The notes: generated from the letters alone by a model not told the origin. Positions 1 to 6,484 are shown, counted from the first letter of the stretch. The stretch is DNA of 11,200 bases from an uncultured Prevotella sp. (GCA_905210845.1 CAJLYG010000090.1:1-11200); one strand, 5' to 3'. Program-made: numbers and translations.

Positions 1-4
1 GACG

Positions 5-58
5 TCGTCGACTCGAAAAAAAGTCCGCCGCCGTCGTCGACGATTTATTTTTTTATTT
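5..58 (+). terminator. possible terminator of an upstream gene
   Basis: TCGTCGAC (5-12) can pair with GTCGACGA (36-43), giving an 8-bp stem with a 23-nt loop. It is followed directly by a T-rich run (44-58). The right arm lies in its own 10-bp palindrome (34-43), so other folds are possible. The large loop and lack of visible upstream gene make this a weak call. Confidence 0.3.
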
Positions 59-135
59 TGGTTTTTATTTTTTTGTCTTCATGCCCAAGCCAAGGGAGGC
101 GCCTCGGGGCGTGACCCGTGGAATCAATATTTACA

Positions 136-223
136 AAAGGTTACCTTTTAACGCGTGTAAGGCCATCTTTTGGCGCGTAAAAGGCCATCTCCCGAGAGGC
201 AAAAGGTTACCTCCTACAACTCA
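136..223. repeat. four 22-bp degenerate tandem repeat units
   Basis: Four units start at 136, 158, 180 and 202, each exactly 22 bp. All begin (A/T)AAGG, then TTACC or CCATC, and then a pyrimidine-rich stretch. The GG dinucleotide sits at 139, 161, 183 and 205. Units 1 and 4 share AAAGGTTACCT; units 2 and 3 share AAGGCCATCT. In unit 1 the core AAAGGTTACCTTT is a perfect palindrome, and the others are partly so. The second halves vary but units 1 and 2 carry CGCGT. From memory, similar 22-bp repeats occur between genes in Prevotella genomes; that was not searched. Function is unknown. Confidence 0.8.
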
Positions 224-224
224 G

Positions 225-281
225 GTGATGATGACCTAAGGAATCACCCTTAGGAGAGGTCTTGAAGAGATTTTATCTCTT
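225..281. repeat. inverted-repeat cluster after the tandem repeats
   Basis: Several short stems lie together. CCTAAGG (235-241) pairs perfectly with CCTTAGG (248-254) over a 6-nt loop. GACCT (233-237) can instead pair with AGGTC (257-261), with AAGG/CCTT inside. GGTGAT (225-230) can pair with ATCACC (243-248), which excludes the first stem. AAGAGA (265-270) pairs with TCTCTT (276-281) over a 5-nt loop. All lie upstream of the predicted mmdA promoter, so they would not be part of that mRNA. They may belong to the 3' end of upstream transcripts or act as DNA sites. Confidence 0.5.
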
Positions 282-327
282 GCATCCAAGCAAAAAACCT
301 AAAAGAGTATAATTTTATCCTGACACA

Positions 328-358
328 TTTACAATATCAGATATTATTCGTATCTTTG
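328..358 (+). promoter_or_regulatory. Bacteroidetes-type promoter of the mmdA operon
   Basis: TATCTTTG (351-358) matches the Bacteroidetes -7 consensus TAnnTTTG exactly. A partial -33 element TTTA lies at 328-331, with 19 nt between the two. Transcription would begin near 365, leaving a leader of about 33 nt before the ATG at 398. Confidence 0.75.
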
Positions 359-397
359 CAAGGAATTTTGAAGCAAGAAACACTATAACATACATTT

Positions 398-1963
398 ATG
401 AGTAAACAAGTAGAGAAGATTAAAGAGTTGATCGCCAAGCGCGAACAGGCTCGTCTCGGTGGTGGTCAGAAAGCCATCGACAAACAGCATGCACGTGGCA
501 AGTACACCGCGCGTGAGCGTATTGACATGCTGGTCGATGAAGGCAGTTTCGAAGAGTATGACATGTTCAAGCTGCATCGCTGCCACAACTTCGGTATGGA
601 CAAGAAGCAATATCTCGGCGATGGTGTCGTAGCCGGCTCCGCTACCATTGACGGACGATTGGTATATGTCTATGCCCAGGACTTCACCGTCAACGGCGGT
701 TCCCTGAGTGAGACCATGTCGCAGAAAATATGCAAGATCATGGACATGGCAATGACGAACGGCGCGCCGGTCATCTGCATGAACGACTCTGGCGGTGCCC
801 GTATCCAGGAAGGCATCTGTGCCCTTGCCGGATACGGAGAGATCTTCGAGCGCAATATCTTAGCCAGCGGGGTGATCCCACAGATCTCAGCCATCATGGG
901 CCCATGCGCCGGTGGTGCCGTGTATTCCCCTGCCCTCACCGACTTCATTCTTATGACTGAGGGTACCAGCTACATGTTCCTCACAGGTCCGAAAGTCGTC
1001 AAGACCGTGACCGGAGAGGACATCGACTCTGAGCACTTAGGAGGTGCCAGCGTCCACGCCAGCAAGAGCGGCGTGACCAGCTTTACCGCCAAGACCGAGG
1101 AAGAGGCGATGGCAGTGATCAAGAAACTGCTGAGCTACCTTCCCTCTAACAATACGGAAGAGGCTCCCCGCGTGGAATGCAACGACCCGATCGACCGCAA
1201 GGATGACTTGTTGAACGAGATCCTGCCCGATGATCCGAACAAGGCCTATGACATGTATAAGGTGATCACCGCGATCACGGATAACGGGGAATTCTTCGAG
1301 GTACAGCCGAAGTTTGCCAAGAACATCATCACGGGCTTTGCGCATTTCAACGGCCAGAGCGTAGGTATCGTTGCCAACCAGCCCATGGCGTATGCAGGTG
1401 TCCTCGACGTGAATGCCAGTCGGAAGGGCGCACGCTTCGTCCGCTTCTGCGATGCCTTCAATATCCCAATCGTATCCCTCGTCGATGTCCCGGGATTCCT
1501 GCCGGGCACAGGCCAGGAATACAATGCTGTCATCCTGCATGGAGCGCAGTTGCTGTATGCTTACGGTGAGGCAACGGTTCCTAAGATCACCATCAACATC
1601 CGCAAGAGCTATGGTGGAAGCCACATCGTGATGGGCTGCAAGCAGTTACGTTCCGACCTTAACTTTGCTTGGCCAACAGCAGAGATTGCCGTCATGGGCG
1701 CCAGCGGTGCTGTTGCCGTTCTCTGTGGAAAAGAGGCAAAGGCCAAGAAAGAGGCAGGGGAAGACGTGAAAGCGTTCCTTGCCGAGAAAGAGGACGAGTA
1801 CACGGAGATGTTTGCAAATCCTTATCAGGCTGCACAATACGGCTATATCGACGATGTCATCGAGCCACGCAACACCCGTTTCCGCATCTGTCGCGGACTG
1901 GCTCAGCTGCAATGCAAGCGCCAAAGCCTCCCCGCCAAGAAGCATGGATGCATGCCGATGTAA
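398..1963 (+). CDS. mmdA: methylmalonyl-CoA decarboxylase alpha subunit / acyl-CoA carboxyltransferase
   Basis: A 521-residue biotin-dependent carboxyltransferase of the PccB/MmdA family, full length. It moves a carboxyl group between (methyl)malonyl-CoA and the biotin of a carrier protein in the cytoplasm. Visible motifs: N-half SGGARIQEG (131-139) and GPCAGGAVYSPALTDF (168-183), forming the acyl-CoA site; C-half LVDVPGFLPGTGQE (361-374), KSYGGSHIVMG (403-413) and WPTAEIAVMGASGA (425-438), forming the carboxybiotin site. The C-terminal KKHG...P tail is typical. The next genes encode a small subunit and the biotin carrier, which suits a decarboxylase complex making propionyl-CoA on the succinate-propionate route. 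No biotin carboxylase and no membrane beta subunit lie nearby, so a role as propionyl-CoA carboxylase beta subunit is not excluded. The start follows a good promoter by 40 nt. Confidence 0.9.
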   Translation: MSKQVEKIKELIAKREQARLGGGQKAIDKQHARGKYTARERIDMLVDEGSFEEYDMFKLHRCHNFGMDKKQYLGDGVVAGSATIDGRLVYVYAQDFTVNGGSLSETMSQKICKIMDMAMTNGAPVICMNDSGGARIQEGICALAGYGEIFERNILASGVIPQISAIMGPCAGGAVYSPALTDFILMTEGTSYMFLTGPKVVKTVTGEDIDSEHLGGASVHASKSGVTSFTAKTEEEAMAVIKKLLSYLPSNNTEEAPRVECNDPIDRKDDLLNEILPDDPNKAYDMYKVITAITDNGEFFEVQPKFAKNIITGFAHFNGQSVGIVANQPMAYAGVLDVNASRKGARFVRFCDAFNIPIVSLVDVPGFLPGTGQEYNAVILHGAQLLYAYGEATVPKITINIRKSYGGSHIVMGCKQLRSDLNFAWPTAEIAVMGASGAVAVLCGKEAKAKKEAGEDVKAFLAEKEDEYTEMFANPYQAAQYGYIDDVIEPRNTRFRICRGLAQLQCKRQSLPAKKHGCMPM

Positions 1964-1983
1964 TCCTCATATATGAAAGGAAC

Positions 1984-2157
1984 ATGAATATGGCAAAGAA
2001 AGATCCAAACATCTATGCTGCGATTGCCTTGGCTCTCCACGAGTTCAAGGGCAACAACGTACACGACAAGGAGTCGGGTATCATAACCATCAAACCGCGT
2101 CACACCCTGTGGAACGCCAAGTTCCTGTCGATGACGCCCAAACCAAGCAAAGCATGA
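1984..2157 (+). CDS. small subunit of the decarboxylase (OadG/delta-epsilon-like tail)
   Basis: A 57-residue protein between the carboxyltransferase and biotin-carrier genes, 20 nt after the first and overlapping the second by ATGA. It has a short hydrophobic stretch IYAAIALALHEF (10-21), then an acidic/basic linker and a conserved-looking end ITIKPRHTLWNAKFLSM (34-50). The pattern (Ala-rich helix, then an R..-x-W ending) resembles the C-terminal part of the OadG/MmdD delta and MmdE epsilon subunits, which tether or stabilise the carboxyltransferase. No full membrane anchor is visible. AAAGGA (1976-1981) is a plausible ribosome site; ATG 1990 (two codons later) has better spacing from it and is an alternative start. 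Role is inferred from position and a weak resemblance. Confidence 0.75.
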   Translation: MNMAKKDPNIYAAIALALHEFKGNNVHDKESGIITIKPRHTLWNAKFLSMTPKPSKA

Positions 2158-2582
2158 AAGAGTACAAATATACAATCGACGGTAAGGAATACAAGGTCGA
2201 GATTGGCGACATCGAGAACAATGTAGCCAATGTGAAGGTGAACGGTGAGAACTTCAAGGTGGAAATGGAACCTGAAGAGGAACCGAAGAAGGAAAAGGTT
2301 GTCTTAGGTAAGCCAACCGCTGAGACGACAAATGACGACGCTCCCGTCGCCGCAGGCAACGTGAACGCAGCCAATGCGGTGAAAGCCCCACTGCCCGGCA
2401 CGATCACAGGCATCAACGTGAAGGTGGGCGATGAGGTCAAAGCAGGTGACACTGTCGTCGTCTTGGAAGCCATGAAAATGGCCAATAACATCGAAACCGA
2501 GAAGGACGGAAAGGTAACTGCTATCTGCGTCAAGGTCGGTCAGAGCGTCATGGAGGAAGATCCTTTGGTCGTGATCGAATAA
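2154..2582 (+). CDS. mmdC: biotin carboxyl carrier protein (MmdC/gamma type)
   Basis: A 142-residue biotin carrier of the sort paired with sodium-pump decarboxylases and acyl-CoA carboxylases. The N-terminal part (1-40) is the YKYTIDGKEYKVEI-type segment of the Bacteroidetes family. A flexible Pro/Ala/acidic linker follows (40-75), then the biotinyl domain (76-142). The biotinylation site EAMKM is at 105-109, with Lys108 the expected modified residue; APLPGTI (78-84) begins the domain. The ATG at 2154 overlaps the stop of the small subunit (ATGA), implying translational coupling and matched amounts. An upstream in-frame ATG (2109) lies inside the small-subunit gene and would add unrelated residues, so it was not chosen. 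Confidence 0.88.
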   Translation: MKEYKYTIDGKEYKVEIGDIENNVANVKVNGENFKVEMEPEEEPKKEKVVLGKPTAETTNDDAPVAAGNVNAANAVKAPLPGTITGINVKVGDEVKAGDTVVVLEAMKMANNIETEKDGKVTAICVKVGQSVMEEDPLVVIE

Positions 2583-2609
2583 GTGAATGCGCAATATATA
2601 CATTCCGAC

Positions 2610-2650
2610 AAAGAAAAAGCTCAGGTCTCTGTGGCCTGAGCTTTTTCTTT
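2610..2650. terminator. bidirectional terminator between mmdC and panD
   Basis: A perfect 16-bp stem: 2610-2625 pairs with 2635-2650 over a 9-nt loop. The stem carries GCTCAGG/CCTGAGC at its core flanked by an A-rich left arm and a T-rich right arm, so either strand gives a hairpin ending in a U-rich run. It begins 28 nt after the mmdC stop and ends 5 bp before the panD stop, serving both convergent operons. Confidence 0.9.
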
Positions 2651-2654
2651 CTGT

Positions 2655-3002
2655 TTATCTTACGATCTTATTGTCCTTGGGAAAGACCACTGTCGGATGG
2701 AAATGCCTTGCTTCCTCGAAGTCCATCAGGGCATAGGAAATGATAATGACGGTATCCCCCACCATCACCTTCCTGGCTGCGGCGCCGTTCAAACAAATGC
2801 AACCACTGCCCCGTTCGCCTTTAATAATATAGGTCTCGAACCGCTCTCCGTTATTATTATCGACGATCTGCACCTTCTCTCCCGCGATCATGTTCGCGGC
2901 ATCCATCAGGTCCTCGTCGATGGTAATGCTGCCCATATAGTTCAGGTTGGCTTCCGTCACCTGCACGCAATGGAGCTTCGACTTCAAAACTTCGATCATC
3001 AT
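2655..3002 (-). CDS. panD: aspartate 1-decarboxylase
   Basis: A 115-residue pyruvoyl enzyme that makes beta-alanine from L-aspartate for pantothenate and CoA synthesis. The proenzyme cleaves itself between Gly24 and Ser25 (YMGSITID, 22-29); Ser25 becomes the pyruvoyl group. Lys9, Thr57, Tyr58 and Asn72 (in LNGAAA) are at the same positions as in the E. coli enzyme when the first Met is used, which supports this start over the Met directly after it. The ATG overlaps the panC stop by ATGA, so the two are translationally coupled. Its product is the substrate of PanC. Confidence 0.95.
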   Translation of the reverse strand: MMIEVLKSKLHCVQVTEANLNYMGSITIDEDLMDAANMIAGEKVQIVDNNNGERFETYIIKGERGSGCICLNGAAARKVMVGDTVIIISYALMDFEEARHFHPTVVFPKDNKIVR

Positions 3003-3856
3003 TTGGCTTCTTTGTATTTAATATGGTCGATCAACCGGATAGGAGTCTTGCCACAATACACGGTGATGCAGCCCACAACATACGGACTGTCATCCCAATC
3101 GTTCACACGCAAGAGCGTGTTCCCGTCGACAATCTCAAAATACTCCACGTCAAGCCCATCCACGGCATTGATCTCTTGTACGACATGGTCGTGGGTTTCT
3201 TGCACGGTATGAGTCTTGGCATAGTCGACACTTGCTTGCAAGGCCTTGTAGATAGCAGGTGCAATCGCACGCTCATCTGCTGTCAGCAACATGTTACGAC
3301 TACTCTTGGCAAGACCGTCAGCCTCCCGGACGATCGGGCATTCCACGATCTGGATGTCTGCCCCCATGAACTTCACCAGTGCCTTAACCACGGCGATCTG
3401 CTGCCAGTCCTTCTCGCCGAAGTAAGCACGATTGGGCTTGACGATGTCGAAGAGACGGCTTACCACCTGACAAACTCCATTGAAATGCCCGGGACGCTTG
3501 GCCCCTTCCATGACCGTAGTGACAGGAGGGAACTCAAAATGACGGGTATCCGGAGTTGGGTAGACCTCTTTGACAGACGGCGCGAACACAAAGGTCGCAC
3601 CCATTTTCTCTGTTAGGCGGCAATCTGCATCAAGATTACGGGGATAACGCTCCAAGTCACCTTTATCATTAAACTGAGTAGGATTCAGGAATACAGACAC
3701 GACAGTCACGTCATTGTCCTCCACGCTTTTCCTGATCAGCGACGCATGACCTTCATGAAGGGCACCCATAGTGGGGACGAGACCAACGCTCTGATCCTTT
3801 TGGCGGACCCTTGACAATTCGTCTTGTAAACCTTTAACTGTTGTAATTACTTTCAT
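2999..3856 (-). CDS. panC: pantothenate synthetase (pantoate--beta-alanine ligase)
   Basis: A 285-residue cytoplasmic enzyme that joins pantoate and beta-alanine with ATP to give pantothenate, via a pantoyl-adenylate. Motifs seen: [10 protein letters not shown] (28-37) containing the HxGH nucleotide-binding signature, NPTQF (58-62) for pantoate/beta-alanine, GEKDWQQ (147-153), and AKSSRN (183-188), the KMSKS-like loop. Length fits the family. It is the first gene of panC-panD, read divergently from the glycogen-synthase-like gene. panB, which supplies ketopantoate, is not in the window. Confidence 0.96.
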   Translation of the reverse strand: MKVITTVKGLQDELSRVRQKDQSVGLVPTMGALHEGHASLIRKSVEDNDVTVVSVFLNPTQFNDKGDLERYPRNLDADCRLTEKMGATFVFAPSVKEVYPTPDTRHFEFPPVTTVMEGAKRPGHFNGVCQVVSRLFDIVKPNRAYFGEKDWQQIAVVKALVKFMGADIQIVECPIVREADGLAKSSRNMLLTADERAIAPAIYKALQASVDYAKTHTVQETHDHVVQEINAVDGLDVEYFEIVDGNTLLRVNDWDDSPYVVGCITVYCGKTPIRLIDHIKYKEAK

Positions 3857-3879
3857 GATGCACTATAATTAACGGGCTG

Positions 3880-3887
3880 CAAAGTAA
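3880..3887 (-). promoter_or_regulatory. candidate panC promoter (-7 element)
   Basis: Read on the minus strand, this is TTACTTTG, one mismatch from TAnnTTTG, 24 nt upstream of the panC ATG. No clear -33 element was found. A 6-bp inverted repeat TTTCTT/AAGAAA (3895-3900/3905-3910) lies just upstream and could be an operator or chance in AT-rich DNA. Confidence 0.5.
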
Positions 3888-3992
3888 CAACAAATTTCTT
3901 AAACAAGAAAGAATAATTATAAAAATATGCCAATAAAGTGTTTCAAAAGAGTAAAATAGTGTAATGAAAGTCGAAATGTGATTTTTTTTTTG

Positions 3993-4000
3993 TACCTTTG
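3993..4000 (+). promoter_or_regulatory. Bacteroidetes -7 promoter of the glycogen-synthase-like operon
   Basis: TACCTTTG is an exact match to TAnnTTTG, preceded by a run of ten T. Transcription should begin near 4007, leaving a leader of about 43 nt. A -33 TTTG is not evident. Confidence 0.75.
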
Positions 4001-4007
4001 CAAAGGA

Positions 4008-4032
4008 TTTATGGTGCCTGTAACACCATAGA
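4008..4032 (+). other. hairpin at the 5' end of the mRNA leader
   Basis: TATGGTG (4010-4016) pairs with CACCATA (4024-4030) over a 7-nt loop; a T-G and a T-A pair extend it to 9. It lies almost at the predicted transcription start and ends 17 nt before the ATG. There is no U-run, so it is not a terminator. It may protect the 5' end or modulate translation. Confidence 0.45.
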
Positions 4033-4049
4033 AACATAAATAACAAAGT

Positions 4050-4865
4050 ATGGCTAAGAAAGTATTATTCATCAACCAGGAGATTTCTCCTTATGTTCCC
4101 GAGTCGGAAATGTCAATCATGGGTCGTGATCTTCCGCAGAAGATGCAGGAAGTCGGTTTCGAAATTCGTACATTCATGCCGAAATGGGGGAACATCAACG
4201 AGCGTAGAGGACAGCTTCATGAGGTGATCCGTCTTTCTGGGATGAATCTTATTATCGATGAAACCGACCATCCTTTGATCATCAAGGTTGCCTCCATTCC
4301 TACGACACGCATCCAAGTCTACTTCATCGACAATGACGATTACTTCATGAAACGCCAGATGGCCGTCGACGAGACAGGCGAGGAATATCCGGACAATGGG
4401 GAACGCGCCATCTTCTTTGCACGTGGCGTGTTAGAGACTGTCAAGAAACTACGCTGGGTGCCAGATATTATCCAGTGCCAGGGATGGATGAGCGCGGTCA
4501 TCCCCTTGTATATCAAGACTGCATATCACGAAGAGCCGTCTTTCGCCAACACGAAAGTCGTTACCTCGCTCTTCCAAAACCAGCTGAAGAACGACCTTGG
4601 GGAGAACTTCAAGCGGTGCGTGGAATTCCGGGAGGCTCGTGCAGCACTCCTGAGCAAATACAATGAGAAATTCGACTTCATGGAACTTGGCAAGTTGGCC
4701 ATCGACTATTCCGATGGCATCGTCGAGGCAGGAAAGGACGTGAATGCTGACTTGCTGAAATATGCCAAGGACTCAGGTCGCCCAGTATTGGACTATCCAG
4801 GAGAGGACTTTGCCGATGCATACAAGTCGTTCTACGACCAGATCTGTCCAGACACGGGGAAATAA
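4050..4865 (+). CDS. half-length glycogen/starch-synthase-like protein, probably non-catalytic
   Basis: A 271-residue protein resembling the N-terminal (GT5 catalytic) half of glycogen synthase; full enzymes are about 480 residues and need a second Rossmann half, which is absent here. The N-terminus KVLFINQEISPY (4-15) and the segment FEIRTFMPKWG (37-47) follow the family. Where the ADP-glucose-binding KxGGL loop should follow EISPYV, the sequence is PESEMSIMGRDLP (17-29), with Pro17 in place of the Lys. The HDWH region is QCQGWMS in this protein. Both changes argue that it does not make glycogen. The frame is intact and codon use normal, so this is not decay. From memory, similar short proteins are found in many Bacteroidales beside panC. 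It probably forms an operon with the DUF4270 gene 30 nt downstream. Its job is unknown. Confidence 0.8.
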   Translation: MAKKVLFINQEISPYVPESEMSIMGRDLPQKMQEVGFEIRTFMPKWGNINERRGQLHEVIRLSGMNLIIDETDHPLIIKVASIPTTRIQVYFIDNDDYFMKRQMAVDETGEEYPDNGERAIFFARGVLETVKKLRWVPDIIQCQGWMSAVIPLYIKTAYHEEPSFANTKVVTSLFQNQLKNDLGENFKRCVEFREARAALLSKYNEKFDFMELGKLAIDYSDGIVEAGKDVNADLLKYAKDSGRPVLDYPGEDFADAYKSFYDQICPDTGK

Positions 4866-4895
4866 ACCATTCAATTGTCATTTTATCATTAAAAG

Positions 4896-6356
4896 ATGGA
4901 ATTAAAATACTTAGCGGGCATTGCCCTTGCTACTCTCGCTTTCGCTTCTTGCGATGACAACACAGACGGAATAGGAACCAGCGTGGTGAACAACATGGAC
5001 CACCTGGAAGTATCAGCAGATACCTTTACGGTCGCATCACGATCCATCATCGTCGACTCTGTCCTATCACGTAACACCATTGGTTACCTTGGAAAGATCC
5101 GCGACCCGGAGACTGGGGCTTATATTACAGGCGACTATATGACGCAATTCCATACGCTGGAAGACTATACGTTCCCTTCCGAGGATAGTATCGTCAATAG
5201 GATCAATGGGAAATTCATTGCCGATTCTTGCGAGATCCGCTTATTCTATACGAATTTCTATGGCGACAGCCTGAACCCCATGAAACTAAAGGCTTATGAA
5301 CTGGATCATCCGATGCTGGAAAACAAGAATTACTATTCCAACTTCGACCCGATGAGCCAAGGTTATGTCCGTACCGACGGGAAGGGAATCCAAGAAGATA
5401 AGATGTACACCCTGACCGACCTGAACACGGACAAATCCTCACGAGAGAGTTCTGATTACACCCCGAACATCGTGATCCCCCTGAACAAGGAATATACCGA
5501 CAAGAACGGGAAAAAGTATCATAACTACGGTACTTATATCATGCAGATGTATTATGACCATCCTGAATATTTCAAGAACTCATACCAGTTCATCAAGAAT
5601 GTGGTGCCTGGCTTCTATTTCAAGTATCAGAGTGGTTTGGGCTCAATGGCATACGTCAGCAATAGCCAGTTGAACATTTACTTCAAGTACCATACGTTGA
5701 ACGACAGCTTGCGCGATACCGTTTATGTCGGGACAACCTCTTTCTCGGGCACTGAAGAGGTGCTGCAGCATACAAAGGTGACCAACGATGGCAATACCAT
5801 ACAACGCTTGGCTGCAGACAATACCTGTACGTATCTGAAGACCCCGGCTGGCATCTTCACAGAGCTGACCTTGCCGGTCAACGAGATCTGCAATGGACAC
5901 GAGAATGACTCCATCAATATCGCAAAAGTAACCCTGACAAGGTTGAACAGCGAGAGCCAAAGCATCTATAACTTAGATATCCCCCAAACGATCATGATGA
6001 TCCCGAGGGACAGTTTGTACTCGTTCTTCGAGAATGCAGAGCTGCCTAACAACAAGAACTCTTATCTTGCTGCATATAGCTCTACAGCGAATACCTATAC
6101 CTTCGCGAATATATCGGGCATGATTTCTGCCATGAACAAGAGCGACAAGACGTCTCCCAACTGGAATAAAGTGGTGATCATTCCGGTGACTGCTACCTAT
6201 ACGACCTCCAGTTCCTCATCCTATTACGGTACGTCCAGCAAGGTCTTGACCAAAGTGGTGCATGATATGTCGCTGACAAGTACGAAGTTAGTGGGGGGCA
6301 GTGAGAACCCGAACGATCCCATTCAGATCAGTGTCATCTATAGTAAGTACAAGTAA
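4896..6356 (+). CDS. DUF4270 family lipoprotein
   Basis: A 486-residue exported lipoprotein. Residues 1-18 form a signal peptide ending in the lipobox FASC, with lipidated Cys19. The next residues DDNTDG are acidic, like the signal that sends Bacteroidetes lipoproteins to the cell surface. The beginning of the mature part, GIGTSVV...LEVSADTFTVASRSII and then GKIRDPETGAYITGDYMTQF, is typical of DUF4270 as I know it. The rest is rich in Tyr, Asn, Ser and beta-strand-like pattern, with no enzyme motif. The ATG is preceded by ATTAAAAG, a weak A-rich ribosome site usual for the group. The stop overlaps the start of the 42-aa gene (TAATG). The function of the family is unknown; a surface binding role is a guess. 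Confidence 0.85.
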   Translation: MELKYLAGIALATLAFASCDDNTDGIGTSVVNNMDHLEVSADTFTVASRSIIVDSVLSRNTIGYLGKIRDPETGAYITGDYMTQFHTLEDYTFPSEDSIVNRINGKFIADSCEIRLFYTNFYGDSLNPMKLKAYELDHPMLENKNYYSNFDPMSQGYVRTDGKGIQEDKMYTLTDLNTDKSSRESSDYTPNIVIPLNKEYTDKNGKKYHNYGTYIMQMYYDHPEYFKNSYQFIKNVVPGFYFKYQSGLGSMAYVSNSQLNIYFKYHTLNDSLRDTVYVGTTSFSGTEEVLQHTKVTNDGNTIQRLAADNTCTYLKTPAGIFTELTLPVNEICNGHENDSINIAKVTLTRLNSESQSIYNLDIPQTIMMIPRDSLYSFFENAELPNNKNSYLAAYSSTANTYTFANISGMISAMNKSDKTSPNWNKVVIIPVTATYTTSSSSSYYGTSSKVLTKVVHDMSLTSTKLVGGSENPNDPIQISVIYSKYK

Positions 6357-6484
6357 TGGAAGACAATTATTTAGAATGGCACCGCGATGAATATGAAAAG
6401 AAAAAGGCAGCGTGGCTCAGAAAGAAAAGCCATCTGCCCCAAAAACATACATCGATTGACAAGCCTGAAGACGAAAGTCTTTAG
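6356..6484 (+). CDS. 42-aa highly charged small protein, coupled to the DUF4270 gene
   Basis: An ATG that shares its A with the TAA of the DUF4270 gene opens a 42-codon frame ending with TAG at 6482-6484. The product starts MEDNYLEWHRDEYEKKKAAW and ends KPEDESL. It has a likely amphipathic, lysine- and glutamate-rich helix (about 3-24), no signal peptide and no membrane segment, so it should stay in the cytoplasm. Termination-reinitiation at TAATG is the expected mode of translation. Reasons to believe it: the exact coupling, an intergenic gap that is otherwise unexplained, and a protein-like composition. I have an impression that similar short proteins follow DUF4270 genes in related bacteria, but that was not checked. 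Confidence 0.65.
   Translation: MEDNYLEWHRDEYEKKKAAWLRKKSHLPQKHTSIDKPEDESL

Larger units (their letters stand above)
1..397. other. intergenic region upstream of the mmdA operon
   Basis: No credible gene is seen in these 397 bases. From left to right they hold a GC-rich partial palindrome followed by long T-rich runs (44-78), a 10-bp perfect palindrome GAGGCGCCTC (96-105), four 22-bp tandem repeat units (136-223), nested inverted repeats (225-281), and a promoter just before mmdA (351-358). One 52-codon open frame (81-239) crosses the repeats but looks fortuitous. The region probably joins the end of an upstream gene outside the window to the promoter of the operon that follows. Confidence 0.7.

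Noticed and set aside
136..223. Small CRISPR array
   Set aside because: Units are only 22 bp with no conserved-repeat/unique-spacer arrangement, and there are no cas genes in the window.
81..239. 52-codon open frame on the + strand beginning MPKPREAPRG
   Set aside because: It runs straight through the 22-bp repeats, whose unit is not a multiple of 3, has no promoter or ribosome site and an odd composition. It is more likely chance openness of the repeat than a gene.
1037..1624. 195-codon frame antisense to mmdA
   Set aside because: Shadow of the strongly coding mmdA frame; no recognisable domain and no start signals.
2697..3212. 171-codon frame antisense to panD/panC
   Set aside because: Covers the panD-panC overlap with no protein-family signal; a shadow frame.
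3023..3616. 197-codon frame antisense to panC
   Set aside because: Overlaps a clear panC gene on the other strand and has no family features.
3834..4046. 70-codon minus-strand frame in the panC/glycogen-synthase-like intergenic region
   Set aside because: AT-rich promoter DNA, overlapping panC's start; composition is not protein-like and there is no promoter for it.
4050..4865. Frameshifted full-length glycogen synthase
   Set aside because: A DUF4270 signal peptide begins only 30 nt after the stop, and no C-terminal glycosyltransferase motif was seen in any frame nearby, so the half length appears native.
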